Positions 8,287 through 16,777 of a stretch of DNA of 64,000 bases are shown here, in pieces (the first letter of the stretch is position 1; each line of letters starts with the position of its first letter). Position numbers and translations under genes: made by a program. The notes beneath the pieces are model-generated. The model made no database searches. It was not told where the DNA came from and saw only the letters and a list, made by a program, of their open reading frames with translations. Location of the stretch: assembly GCF_000812025.2 (NCBI RefSeq), contig NZ_JWJE02000003.1:80694-144693 (forward strand), read 5' to 3'. This DNA comes from Bacillus thermotolerans. Its GTDB lineage: Bacteria; Bacillota; Bacilli; Bacillales; Domibacillaceae.

Positions 8287-9126
8287 CTATTCTCTTCTTT
8301 GTATACCTGCTTTCGGAAGATTGGTCTGCACCGTTTGCAGCAGCTGGTTGGATACTTCCTTTGCCTGGACGAGCGAAAGTGCACAAGCGGCAAATAACAA
8401 GCCGCCGAGAAGGTTACCCGTAAGCACCGGCAGCTCATTCCATAGCCACCAGTCTGCTACACTAACATCGGCGCCAAGCAGCATCCCCGCCGGAATGGCG
8501 TACATGTTGACAACGGCATGCTCGAAGCTTTGCGAAAAGAAAATGATCATTAAAAAGCCGGTTGAAATCACCTTGCCGCCTTTTGAGCGAGAAAGCATAA
8601 TGAATACAATGCCCAGTGTGACGAGAAAGTTACATACGATAGCTTTCATCAGAACGACGAATACCCCTGGTGCTCCTAATTCAGCGTAAGCAGTGGTTTT
8701 CGCTTCTGCTGCTGAAGCCATACTGTGAGCAGCTGCTTCATTAAAATGAGCAGCCCAGCCGGCATAAGCTAAAGCGTACAGAATACCCCCGGTCAAGTGC
8801 CCGAAAATCACCCATCCCCAGCGGGCAAGCATTCCTTTATATACAGCCTTTTTCTCCATAACCGCCATTGGGAGAAAAGCAAAACTTCCAGTGACTAATT
8901 CCAATTTAAGAATGAATAGTAAAGACAGGCAAGCGACAATTATGAATAGGATCGCTAGACCCAGCTGCGGCTCTCCTTTTGCCATGGAGGCTAGCGTGAC
9001 GCCAAAGCCGAGAAGCACTGCCGCTGCTGCTCCTTTTACTGTCAAATGAAGAATGGAAGACTGGGCCTTTCTCTCACCCGCTTGAATCATGACGTCGACT
9101 ATGTACTCAGGTTTTATATATGCCAT
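8287..9126 (-). CDS. nirC: Formate/nitrite transporter (FNT family), nitrite uptake NirC
   Basis: A 279-aa FNT channel with six membrane segments. The conserved FNT stretch FEHAVVNMYAIP appears in the second half. In this family the channel passes formate, nitrite or hydrosulfide; the adjacent nitrite reductase genes and a shared TnrA-type box point to nitrite. The ATG at 9126 is chosen because AAAGGGTGG is well spaced from it, while the GTG at 9135 is too close. It has its own promoter and terminator, downstream of the nirB-nirD-sumT-sirB operon. Confidence 0.9.
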   Translation of the reverse strand: MAYIKPEYIVDVMIQAGERKAQSSILHLTVKGAAAAVLLGFGVTLASMAKGEPQLGLAILFIIVACLSLLFILKLELVTGSFAFLPMAVMEKKAVYKGMLARWGWVIFGHLTGGILYALAYAGWAAHFNEAAAHSMASAAEAKTTAYAELGAPGVFVVLMKAIVCNFLVTLGIVFIMLSRSKGGKVISTGFLMIIFFSQSFEHAVVNMYAIPAGMLLGADVSVADWWLWNELPVLTGNLLGGLLFAACALSLVQAKEVSNQLLQTVQTNLPKAGIQRRE

Positions 9127-9188
9127 TGTTTCCACCCTTTCGCCTGAATGTGTTCTTATTCATTCCATCAGGATTGAATATAGATATG

Positions 9189-9240
9189 ATTATAAAAGGG
9201 AAGGAACGGCGCCTCTACAAACGGGTGAGGTAACCTTACA
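9189..9240 (-). promoter_or_regulatory. nirC promoter with TnrA/GlnR box
   Basis: On the minus strand a TATAAT -10 box (9189-9194) lies 98-63 nt upstream of nirC. The sequence TGTAAGGTTACCTCACC at 9224-9240 matches the TnrA/GlnR consensus TGTNAN7TNACA at all fixed positions but the last. Its centre is about 50 bp upstream of the predicted start, the distance known for TnrA-activated promoters. Confidence 0.7.
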
Positions 9241-9334
9241 TACTTTTCAAGAAGGAATGTGAGATTTCTCTCTTTTCTCTCTCTTAGCTGCTCTTTCGCC
9301 GCTACATATTCTCACATGCTTGAGAGCGGTACAG

Positions 9335-10072
9335 TTACCTATCAGGCAGCACTTTCTTTATTCTTTCTACAAGAACCCGATAGACGGCCGGATGGCTTCC
9401 TAAGCTTTCACATAGCACGACTCCTTTAGCTGCCGACAGTGAACAGATGGCCCGCTTCATCTTATTTATTAATACACCATTAAACAGCAAATAAGGAACG
9501 ACGAGAACGGCGTCTACTTCCTCTTCTTCCAGAGTTTCTGCGAGTACCTGATCAAACCTCGGTTCTGCTGCTGCCAAGAAGCCGCTCTTTACATAATGGC
9601 CGCTCATATGTGACCGAAACAGCTGAACAACCTCTCGAAATGCTTCTTTCGCTTCTACATCACTCGTGCCGCGGCCCACTAACAAGATCGCCGGCCGCTT
9701 TGCTTTCAGAGGTCTTTTCTCGTTCACCCGTTCAATTAAAAGAGCAATGAGCCGCTCATGTACACCAAACGGTTCACCGAGAGAGACAACGACAAAGGGA
9801 AACATTGACTTCAAGACATTCAGCCTTTCAGGAATGTCCTGCTTTACATGCCCTGCAGCGAATAAAAAAAGAGGAACGACGGCTATTTCTGTCGCTCCTC
9901 TCTCAACACAGCGGCAAAACCCTTCTTCTATCGTCGGTTTTGCTAGCTCTAAAAAGCCAATTTCTTGAATAGGCACCGACATGAAGCGCTTGGCCTTTTC
10001 CACGAATGCGACGGCTTCCTGATACCCGTCCTTTGAGCGGCTGCCATGACATACGTATAAGATTCCCTTCAT
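9335..10072 (-). CDS. sirB: Sirohydrochlorin ferrochelatase (CbiX/SirB family)
   Basis: A 245-aa class II chelatase that inserts Fe2+ into sirohydrochlorin to make siroheme, the cofactor of the nitrite reductase encoded upstream. Two repeated CbiX half-domains (about 1-120 and 125-245). The metal-site histidines are His10 in YVCHGSR and the one in AAGHVKQDIPE. The ATG at 10072 overlaps the sumT stop by 4 nt (ATGA), so the gene is the last of a coupled nirB-nirD-sumT-sirB operon. A cobalt chelatase role is possible for the fold, but the operon argues for siroheme. Confidence 0.88.
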   Translation of the reverse strand: MKGILYVCHGSRSKDGYQEAVAFVEKAKRFMSVPIQEIGFLELAKPTIEEGFCRCVERGATEIAVVPLFLFAAGHVKQDIPERLNVLKSMFPFVVVSLGEPFGVHERLIALLIERVNEKRPLKAKRPAILLVGRGTSDVEAKEAFREVVQLFRSHMSGHYVKSGFLAAAEPRFDQVLAETLEEEEVDAVLVVPYLLFNGVLINKMKRAICSLSAAKGVVLCESLGSHPAVYRVLVERIKKVLPDR

Positions 10073-10857
10073 ACGCGCCCACCTGATGTCGTTAGCCATT
10101 CTATTTCTTCTGAAAGCCGCTCTGGAAACCAGGCAAACTTTTCTCTTAGTCGTACGACTTCCCCTACGACAATGATGCTTGGATTGGCCACTTGTTCCCT
10201 CTTTGCGATCTCCGCCATCGTATGCAGCGTGCCCGTAACGGTTCTTTGCTTATCTGTAGTACCAGAATGAATAACTGCCGCTGGCGTGTCAGCCGCCTTT
10301 CCATGATGCATGAGAGCTTCGCAAATGTCCTCAAGATGGGCCATCCCCATGTAGATAATGAGTGTATCCACCGCATGGGCTAAGCTCCTCCAGTCCACCT
10401 CTTTCCTATTATCCTTCGAGCGGTGCCCCGTTACGACAGCGAACGAGCTGCTTTTCTCCCTATGAGTAACAGGGATGCCCGCATAAGCCGGAGCGGCGAT
10501 TCCCGATGTGATACCTGGAATAATTTCATACGGGATGCCCCTTTCAGCAAGTACCACCGCTTCTTCCGCTCCCCTGCCAAATACAAGGGGGTCCCCTCCC
10601 TTCAAGCGGGTCACCGTCTTTCCCTGCTTCGCAAACTTAATTAATAGCTGCTGAATCGTTGTCTGGTTCATCACGTGGCAGCTCGGATACTTCCCGCAAA
10701 AAACTAACGTGGCCTCTGGTTTTGCTTCTTTCAGCAGCCGTTTATTGACGAGCCGGTCGTATAAAATCACATCTGCCTGCTGGATACACTTTAGCGCCTT
10801 TACAGTAATTAAATCCGGGTCACCAGGACCAGCTCCAACTAAATAGACTCTTCCCAT
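10069..10857 (-). CDS. sumT: Uroporphyrinogen-III C-methyltransferase
   Basis: A 262-aa SAM-dependent tetrapyrrole methylase (CobA/SumT family) that methylates uroporphyrinogen III at C2 and C7 to precorrin-2, the first step towards siroheme. Motifs: VYLVGAGPGDPDLIT at the N-terminus, DVILYDRLV, and RLKGGDPLVFGRG (around residue 85). The ATG at 10857 has GAGGAG 8 nt upstream. The equivalent B. subtilis enzyme is NasF. The separate dehydrogenase that makes sirohydrochlorin is not in this cluster. Confidence 0.92.
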   Translation of the reverse strand: MGRVYLVGAGPGDPDLITVKALKCIQQADVILYDRLVNKRLLKEAKPEATLVFCGKYPSCHVMNQTTIQQLLIKFAKQGKTVTRLKGGDPLVFGRGAEEAVVLAERGIPYEIIPGITSGIAAPAYAGIPVTHREKSSSFAVVTGHRSKDNRKEVDWRSLAHAVDTLIIYMGMAHLEDICEALMHHGKAADTPAAVIHSGTTDKQRTVTGTLHTMAEIAKREQVANPSIIVVGEVVRLREKFAWFPERLSEEIEWLTTSGGRV

Positions 10858-10916
10858 TGCCCTCACTCCTCGCTCTTAGCCGTATTTCTATGCTGGCGGC
10901 CTGCTCCGCCTATTCC

Positions 10917-11243
10917 TTAGAGATCCTCAAGCAGAAGATACACATCGCCGTTCTCGACCTCCACTTGAAAGGTCTGTACACAGCCGCCTCCCGCTTCTTC
11001 GACCTTTCCGCTGCATATATCAACCTTCCAGTCATGCATAGGGCAGAACACGCGATTGCCGCTCACTATTCCCTCGGAGAGCACGCCTCCCTTGTGCGGA
11101 CAGCGATTTTCAACCGCTCGAATGTTTCCGTCCGCCAAATGAAAGAGCGCAATTTCATAATTTCCTGCATGTACCCTTTTTCCGATTCCTTTTGGCACTT
11201 CATTCACCGTTGCTACTTTAATTCGCTGCAGTGTGTTCTCCAT
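10917..11243 (-). CDS. nirD: Nitrite reductase small subunit NirD (Rieske protein)
   Basis: A 108-aa Rieske-type subunit of the cytosolic NAD(P)H-dependent assimilatory nitrite reductase. The [2Fe-2S] ligands are visible as CPHKGG (about 48-53) and CPMHDW (about 67-72), in keeping with a full Rieske cluster; many NirD proteins have lost theirs. ATG at 11243 with a GGGAGG site; 21 nt separate it from the nirB stop. Confidence 0.93.
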   Translation of the reverse strand: MENTLQRIKVATVNEVPKGIGKRVHAGNYEIALFHLADGNIRAVENRCPHKGGVLSEGIVSGNRVFCPMHDWKVDICSGKVEEAGGGCVQTFQVEVENGDVYLLLEDL

Positions 11244-11264
11244 CTTATTTTCCTCCCGAATAAT

Positions 11265-13670
11265 TTATTTAGACAGCACAGGAATGCTCACATGTTCATA
11301 CAGCTCTTTTCGGAGCGCCGGACTTTCAACCACTTCCTTCCAGGGCTCCTTTGCCACAGACAGCGCTTCATCCAATCGCTCATTCAATTGAGCTCTTGCG
11401 GCTTGATCCTCTACTACGACTGCTCTAATGGTCTCCAGCTTCATCCGTTCCAGCCATTTAGAGGTTCTCTCTAAGTAATGGGCAGTTTCACGGTAGAATT
11501 GGATATACGCACCGGCTATCTCGAGCACTTCTTCACTCGTCTTTACCTTACACAGCAAATCGGCTGCTCTTAAATGCGTTCCACCATTTCCTCCCGCGTA
11601 CAGCTCCCATGCCCCCTCTACTCCCACAATGCCCAAGTCTTTAATGCCCGACTCTGCACAGTTTCGAGGACAGGCGGATACCGCCATCTTTACTTTATGA
11701 GGAGTGCTAATTCGCTCAAGCTTTTTCTCTAAGGCAATGCCCAGGCTGATAGAATCCTGTGTACCGAAGCGGCAGAACTGTTCTCCTACGCATGTTTTTA
11801 CGGTACGAAGTGTTTTTCCGTATGCATAGCCGGAAGGCATATCAAGATCCGCCCATACATTTGGGAGGTCTTCCTTCTTAATCCCAAACAAATCAATTCG
11901 CTGGCCTCCCGTCACTTTCACTAGCGGCACATCATACTTTTCAGCTACATCTGCAATCTTTCGCAGCTGAGCCGGATCTGTGACGCCGCCATACATTCTC
12001 GGGACAACCGAGTAAGTGCCGTCCTTTTGAATGTTGGCATGAAGGCGCTCATTTACAAAACGGGACTCTTTCTCATCCTCATATGTAACTGGATGAACCA
12101 TATTTAAATAATAATTCAAAGCTGGCCGGCACGTAGAACAGCCCTCCTCTGTCTTCCAGTCAAGTACATTCATCACCTCACGTGTATAGGATAAATTCAG
12201 ATCACGAATCGCTTCGACCACCTCGTCCCTGGATAAAGAGGTACAGCCGCATACCGGTTCATGCTCAGGAAGCTGTGCACTTTCACCGACCGTATGCTCA
12301 ATCAGTTGGGCGACTAAGGGTTTGCATCCTCCGCACGAACGGGATGCACTCGTGCACGCTTTCACCTCGTCCACACTAGTCAGTCCTTGAGATGTAATCG
12401 CCTCAACAATCGCTCCTTTTGTTACGCCGTTACACCCGCATATAAGTTCATCCTTTGACATAGAAGCGACAAGGCTTTCTTCCTCCCTGCTTGCATGTAA
12501 ATACTCAGATACGTCTGCGCCTTGATTAATCAGGCCTAGCAGTTGATTCCCTTCCGTTGTATCACCAAACAAGACGGCCCCGGTAATCTTTCCTTCTGTA
12601 ATTAATACTTTTTTGTACGTACCTTCCCAGTCGTTAAAGGCTTTTATTGACTTTGTTTCTTCTTCCTCTATAATGCTGCCCGCCGAGAAAACATCCACGC
12701 CGGATACCTTCAGCTTAGTGAAGAGAACAGAGCCCTCATAAGGTTCACTTTCCAGGCCACAAACGGTTCTCGCCAGCACTTTCCCCTGCTCATACAAGGG
12801 AGCCACTAGTCCATACACCATCCCCCTGTGCTCTGCACACTCTCCAACTGCATATACATTCGTAATCTCAGTTTTCATATAATCATCTACCACAATCCCC
12901 CGGTTCACGGGAATGCCGCTTTCCGCTGCTACCTGGACATTCGGCTTCACCCCAACCGCCATAACGACTAAATCCGCTGGTATTTCGTCCCCATCCGCAA
13001 AGCGCAAACCCTCTACACGCCCGTCGCCAAGAATTTCAGCGGTTTGCTTTTCTAATAGAAAATTCATCCCTTGCTTTTCAAGCTCTGCCTTCAGCATATT
13101 CGCAGCTGTTCGATCGAGCTGCCTTTCCATTAAGAAGTCACCCAAGTGAACAACATCTACATCCATCCCTAAATTCAACAGGCCTCTAGCCGCTTCAAGC
13201 CCTAATAGCCCACCTCCAATCACGGCTGCTTTTTTGTACTTCAAGGAATAATCCATCATTTGCTCACAATCTTTTATATCCCTGAAAGCTGTCACCCCTT
13301 CTTTGTCTGCTCCTTTAATAGGAAGGATAAATGGCACAGAGCCTGTAGCGAAAATCAAATGATCATAGGGTATTTCCCTGCCGCTATCTGAATAGACGAC
13401 CTGCCGACCAGGATCCACCTTTATGATCGTCTCTCCTGTATATAAAGTAATATTGTTATCTCTGTACCAGCTCCAGTCATTTAGAGTAATATCACTAATT
13501 GATGTATCTCCCTGCAGCACCTTCGACAGCTGGATACGGTCATAATTCGGATGAGGCTCGCTTCCAAATATGGTGATGTCAAAACGACCTCGGTCTATCC
13601 TTACTATTTCATCTATACAGCGCACACCAGCCATGCCGTTCCCAATTAACACTAGTTTTTCTCGTCCCAT
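11265..13670 (-). CDS. nirB: Nitrite reductase [NAD(P)H] large subunit NirB
   Basis: An 801-aa enzyme that reduces nitrite to ammonium with six electrons. Domains: FAD/NAD(P)H pyridine nucleotide-disulfide oxidoreductase (about 1-400, with IGNGMAG and a second dinucleotide motif GGGLLGLEAA), two BFD-type [2Fe-2S] Cys regions (CGCNGVTKG.. and CGCTSLSRDE..), and the siroheme/[4Fe-4S] domain with Cys ligands in TCVGEQFCRFG and ACPRNCAES. Length is normal. The ATG at 13670 has GGAGG 8 nt upstream. First gene of the operon that also provides NirD and siroheme synthesis; regulation is by a TnrA-type box. Confidence 0.95.
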   Translation of the reverse strand: MGREKLVLIGNGMAGVRCIDEIVRIDRGRFDITIFGSEPHPNYDRIQLSKVLQGDTSISDITLNDWSWYRDNNITLYTGETIIKVDPGRQVVYSDSGREIPYDHLIFATGSVPFILPIKGADKEGVTAFRDIKDCEQMMDYSLKYKKAAVIGGGLLGLEAARGLLNLGMDVDVVHLGDFLMERQLDRTAANMLKAELEKQGMNFLLEKQTAEILGDGRVEGLRFADGDEIPADLVVMAVGVKPNVQVAAESGIPVNRGIVVDDYMKTEITNVYAVGECAEHRGMVYGLVAPLYEQGKVLARTVCGLESEPYEGSVLFTKLKVSGVDVFSAGSIIEEEETKSIKAFNDWEGTYKKVLITEGKITGAVLFGDTTEGNQLLGLINQGADVSEYLHASREEESLVASMSKDELICGCNGVTKGAIVEAITSQGLTSVDEVKACTSASRSCGGCKPLVAQLIEHTVGESAQLPEHEPVCGCTSLSRDEVVEAIRDLNLSYTREVMNVLDWKTEEGCSTCRPALNYYLNMVHPVTYEDEKESRFVNERLHANIQKDGTYSVVPRMYGGVTDPAQLRKIADVAEKYDVPLVKVTGGQRIDLFGIKKEDLPNVWADLDMPSGYAYGKTLRTVKTCVGEQFCRFGTQDSISLGIALEKKLERISTPHKVKMAVSACPRNCAESGIKDLGIVGVEGAWELYAGGNGGTHLRAADLLCKVKTSEEVLEIAGAYIQFYRETAHYLERTSKWLERMKLETIRAVVVEDQAARAQLNERLDEALSVAKEPWKEVVESPALRKELYEHVSIPVLSK

Positions 13671-13717
13671 TTGCATGCCCTCCAATCGGTTATTTGCAAA
13701 AGTTGAATATGTTTCGA

Positions 13718-13769
13718 ATTATAGAGAGAACCCGTCTGTTGCACCACAATCATGTTAATTAACCTTACA
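13718..13769 (-). promoter_or_regulatory. nirB promoter with perfect TnrA/GlnR box
   Basis: On the minus strand a TATAAT -10 box lies at 13718-13723. TGTAAGGTTAATTAACA at 13753-13769 is a perfect match to TGTNAN7TNACA, centred about 50 bp upstream of the predicted start. The -35 region is poor, as expected for an activated promoter. Confidence 0.78.
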
Positions 13770-13808
13770 GCATTTTTCGGAGGCTTCTCTTTCCTCTTTT
13801 TATTTTCT

Positions 13809-13861
13809 TGTCAGATTTCCTTACATACTATTTCTTCCTTCCGTTCTCTTTGTGATATCCT
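13809..13861 (+). promoter_or_regulatory. tnrA promoter with TnrA box (autoregulation)
   Basis: TGTCAGATTTCCTTACA at 13809-13825 is a second perfect TGTNAN7TNACA match. A weak -10 (TATCCT, 13856-13861) lies at a distance that puts the box about 50 bp upstream of the start. B. subtilis tnrA is known to activate itself, so the layout agrees. Confidence 0.65.
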
Positions 13862-13925
13862 TTATTTATAAACAATCAGTATATGAGATGAATGAGAATA
13901 TAAAAAATTTGACGGGGTGAAGAAA

Positions 13926-14267
13926 ATGAAGACGAAAGATCCTGCAAAAGATACCTCTTATAAATCCAAGAAAGTCATTTCTATCGGCATTGTACGGGAA
14001 TTAACTGGTTTGTCAGAAAGACAGATTCGCTATTATGAAGAGAGAAAGCTTGTATTTCCTGAGCGCTCTAAAGGAGGCACACGAAAGTACTCCTTCGATG
14101 ATATTGAATCCTTAATGGACATTGCCAATAAAATAGAGGATGGGGTACAAACCTATGAGATCCGGCAGGAAATGAAAAAAGAGAAGCAGCAGGACTACCG
14201 ATCCATCCGAAACAAAATGCTGCGCGGCCAGTTAAATGCACGCTTTGGTGTTCAAAAAGGCATATAA
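13926..14267 (+). CDS. tnrA: Global nitrogen regulator TnrA (MerR family)
   Basis: A 113-aa MerR-type regulator. The helix-turn-helix and wing (about 17-70: [20 protein letters not shown], then [19 protein letters not shown]) are nearly the B. subtilis TnrA sequence, and the C-terminal [11 protein letters not shown] matches the segment that binds feedback-inhibited glutamine synthetase. GlnR has a different tail and normally precedes glnA, so TnrA is the better call. It activates nitrogen genes under limitation. The ATG at 13926 has GGGGTG upstream. Its placement back-to-back with nirB, with a TnrA box on each side, makes this a self-contained nitrite module. Confidence 0.92.
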   Translation: MKTKDPAKDTSYKSKKVISIGIVRELTGLSERQIRYYEERKLVFPERSKGGTRKYSFDDIESLMDIANKIEDGVQTYEIRQEMKKEKQQDYRSIRNKMLRGQLNARFGVQKGI

Positions 14268-14296
14268 GGTACGCTTCACCTATCCTAGTGAAGCCA

Positions 14297-14336
14297 CCGA
14301 TATATTAATATATTAGATTAATATATCGGTATACCG
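14297..14336. promoter_or_regulatory. Inverted repeat upstream of the GntR gene (candidate operator)
   Basis: CCGATATATTAAT and ATTAATATATCGG form perfect 13-bp arms with a 7-nt spacer (14297-14329), and a second palindrome CGGTATACCG overlaps its right end (14327-14336). It lies about 70-100 bp before the GntR start and just before a TATACT -10 box at 14355-14360. Such symmetry suggests autoregulation by the GntR protein; this is inferred. Confidence 0.5.
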
Positions 14337-14400
14337 ACGAAAGGCGTTTTCCTGTATACTATATATAAGTTAAATTTACTAGCAGGATGGTGAGCCTTTC

Positions 14401-15060
14401 ATGCCAATACCAACAGATCACTCAAAGCCCATTCGAAAAACCGCTAAAGAAAGTGCATTCAGTCAGCTTCAGCAATGGATTATTGACGGCACCTTACTGC
14501 CGGGCGAGAAACTAAATGACAAAGAGCTGGCGGAAGCTCTAGGGGTAAGCAGAACTCCGGTCCGCGAATCATTGCAGCTCCTTGAATCCCAAGGATTTGT
14601 CAAAATGTATCCGGGCAGATCGACCGAGGTGACGGAAGTAGAGAAAGAGGCAATCAATGACCTTCTTCCTCCTTTGGCAGCACTGCAGGCATTATCGGCT
14701 GAATTAGCTATCCCTCATCTGACAGATGATGTTCTTGCATTACTGGAGCATAAAAACCAGCAGTTTGCTGAGGCCATCCGCACGGAAGATGACTTTTCCG
14801 CTCTAAAGATCGATGAGGAATTCCACCAAATTATCGTCGATACAGCCAATAACCCGTATATCTCAAACCTCCTTTCTTCCTTACAGGCTCATGTACGGAG
14901 GTTATTCTTCCACAATTCAATCGTGTTAACTGAGCAATCTATCGAAGAGCATCGTACCATTATCGGTGCACTGAAGCAGGGAGATGTCGAAGCCGTTTCT
15001 TCAGTCATGAAGACGAACTGGCTCCGTGCCATCGAAGAGTTTCGTTCACTGGATGCTTAA
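14401..15060 (+). CDS. GntR family transcriptional regulator, FCD type
   Basis: A 219-aa regulator with an N-terminal winged helix (about 10-78; LPGEKLNDKELAEALGVSRT then VRESLQLLESQGFV) and a C-terminal FCD all-helical ligand domain (about 85-215) with metal-site-type Asp and His residues (DEEFHQIIVDTANN, EEHRTII). FCD regulators usually sense small carboxylates or amino acids. Ligand is unknown. It converges on brnQ with a shared bidirectional terminator, and both promoters carry TA-rich inverted repeats, so it could control branched-chain amino acid transport, but this is weak inference. Confidence 0.85.
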   Translation: MPIPTDHSKPIRKTAKESAFSQLQQWIIDGTLLPGEKLNDKELAEALGVSRTPVRESLQLLESQGFVKMYPGRSTEVTEVEKEAINDLLPPLAALQALSAELAIPHLTDDVLALLEHKNQQFAEAIRTEDDFSALKIDEEFHQIIVDTANNPYISNLLSSLQAHVRRLFFHNSIVLTEQSIEEHRTIIGALKQGDVEAVSSVMKTNWLRAIEEFRSLDA

Positions 15061-15067
15061 CTTAACA

Positions 15068-15108
15068 ACAAAAAAGCCGGCTCCTTTTTGAAGGAGCCGG
15101 CTTTTTTG
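15068..15108. terminator. Bidirectional terminator between gntR-type gene and brnQ
   Basis: AAAAAAGCCGGCTCCTT and AAGGAGCCGGCTTTTTT form a perfect stem with a 4-nt loop and T runs on both strands. It serves both converging genes. Confidence 0.92.
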
Positions 15109-15126
15109 GATCTAAATATATGCTTT

Positions 15127-16488
15127 TTATGACGATACTTCTTCTGCCGCTGGCAAATGCTGTATGCGGGCAATCACACCAGTGATTAAGATAACAGCTA
15201 ATACCGGCAGCAGCCAGCCTAACCCTTGTCCATACAGAGGCAGGTATTGTTCGTAGAACGATATAACCGGCTGCATCCAAGAGAAATATTCCATACCGAA
15301 CGTATCACAAAATGTTTTCAGGCCGTCGATGACACTTACCATAAACGCTGTGATCGTTGCTGCCACATACACAAGGCGTACATGGTTAAACATCGGTGAC
15401 AGGAAGGTAAGAAGCATAAGCGTGATAGCCAGCGGATACAGAAGCATCAATACCGGCACAGAATACATAATGATGTTAGATAGGCCAAAGTTGGCAATCG
15501 TAAAGGAAAACAATGAGAAGAAAACAACGAATGCCTTATAGCTCACCTTCGGCACAATAGTATGGAAGTACTCTCCGCATGCTGTGATTAAGCCGATACT
15601 TGTTGTTAAGCAAGCAAGGATAATGATAATGGCTAATACCACCGACCCGAAGCTTCCAAAATAATAGGATGCTGCACTGCTAAGAACCGGACCGCCTGTA
15701 TCAAAAAGGCCGACTGATTCGACACTTGTTGCGCCTAGATAAGCAATGCCGACATAAATAAGGGCAAGAAAGGCAGTAGCCACTAAGCCTGATTTCATCG
15801 TCGCAGACAGGATTTCACGTCTAGACGTAACACCCAGCGCACGAACTGCATTAATTACAATGATGCCAAATACCAATGAAGCAAGGGCATCCATAGTGTT
15901 GTAGCCTTCTAAGAACCCTTTTACAAACGCACCGTCCGTATAGGCGTCTTGAGATGCCTGTGGAGTTCCCATTGGATTTACGACAACCATTACTAATAGA
16001 GCAACTAAAAGGATAATGATCCCCGGTGATAAAATCTTACCGACACGATCGACGATCTTTGTTGGATTTAAGCATAACCACATTGTTATACCGAAGAAAA
16101 TCAATGTGAAAATAAGTAATCCTACTTGTTGAGAACCGCCTACGAAAGGCGCAATCCCTATATCATAGGCGACTGTTCCTGTACGAGGAGTCGCAAAGAA
16201 TGGGCCAATCGTTAAGTAAAGCAGCGATGTAAAGATCACTGCGTAAGTCGGATGGATCCGGCTCGCGAGTTCTTGTAAGTTCGCACTTCCTGAAAAGCCC
16301 ATAGCCAAAATCCCCAGAAACGGCAAGCCCACTCCTGTGATCAGAAAGCCAATGGCTGCCGGCCAAAGGTTCGTTCCCGCATACTGGCCAAGCTGAGCTG
16401 GGAAGATTAAGTTCCCCGCCCCGAAAAACAAAGCAAATAACATAACGCCTATGACAAAATAGGACGAAAAGGACAGTTTAGTTTTCAT
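15127..16488 (-). CDS. brnQ: Branched-chain amino acid:cation symporter BrnQ
   Basis: A 453-aa LIVCS-family carrier for leucine, isoleucine and valine, with about 12 membrane segments. The N-terminal MLFALFFGAGNLIFPAQLGQ motif and GPFFATPRTGTVAYDIG are typical of BrnQ. Length matches (430-460). A single gene; its promoter region contains an inverted repeat at 16516-16552. Bacilli often have more than one BrnQ; nothing here tells which paralogue this is. Confidence 0.93.
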   Translation of the reverse strand: MKTKLSFSSYFVIGVMLFALFFGAGNLIFPAQLGQYAGTNLWPAAIGFLITGVGLPFLGILAMGFSGSANLQELASRIHPTYAVIFTSLLYLTIGPFFATPRTGTVAYDIGIAPFVGGSQQVGLLIFTLIFFGITMWLCLNPTKIVDRVGKILSPGIIILLVALLVMVVVNPMGTPQASQDAYTDGAFVKGFLEGYNTMDALASLVFGIIVINAVRALGVTSRREILSATMKSGLVATAFLALIYVGIAYLGATSVESVGLFDTGGPVLSSAASYYFGSFGSVVLAIIIILACLTTSIGLITACGEYFHTIVPKVSYKAFVVFFSLFSFTIANFGLSNIIMYSVPVLMLLYPLAITLMLLTFLSPMFNHVRLVYVAATITAFMVSVIDGLKTFCDTFGMEYFSWMQPVISFYEQYLPLYGQGLGWLLPVLAVILITGVIARIQHLPAAEEVSS

Positions 16489-16515
16489 AGTTATTCTCCT
16501 TAATCATATAAAGTC

Positions 16516-16552
16516 TATTGCATACTAACATTCCTTAGATCTGTATGCAATA
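16516..16552. promoter_or_regulatory. Inverted repeat in the brnQ promoter region
   Basis: TATTGCATAC and GTATGCAATA are perfect 10-bp inverted arms separated by 17 nt, 28-64 bp upstream of the brnQ start. Spacing of about two and a half helical turns would suit a dimeric or tetrameric repressor. The GntR protein next door is a possible binder. Confidence 0.45.
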
Positions 16553-16727
16553 TATCAATAAAGTTATATTACTCGTATTTGTCGAATCTTGCAATATATT
16601 ATCGTAAAATATTTTGAAGATTTAAAAATAACTTCTTGAAGAGCTTCCACTTTCCTGATTTTTGCCCAATCACAAACCAAAAGAGGAATGAATTGGCACA
16701 CCTTTCCCTCGCATCTTTCAGACAAAA

Positions 16728-16762
16728 AAAGACCCTTTGCCAAGCAGCTCTCAGCAAAGGGC
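16728..16762 (-). terminator. Terminator after prfB
   Basis: GCCCTTTGC/GCAAAGGG stem followed by TCTTTTTTT on the minus strand, 16 nt after the prfB stop. Confidence 0.85.
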
Positions 16763-16777
16763 ATGTGTTTGTTATTC

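Noticed and set aside
9335..10072. Cobalt chelatase for cobalamin synthesis
   Set aside because: The gene sits in a siroheme/nitrite operon and no cobalamin genes are nearby.
13917..14267. GlnR rather than TnrA
   Set aside because: The C-terminal [11 protein letters not shown] and lack of a following glnA fit TnrA better.
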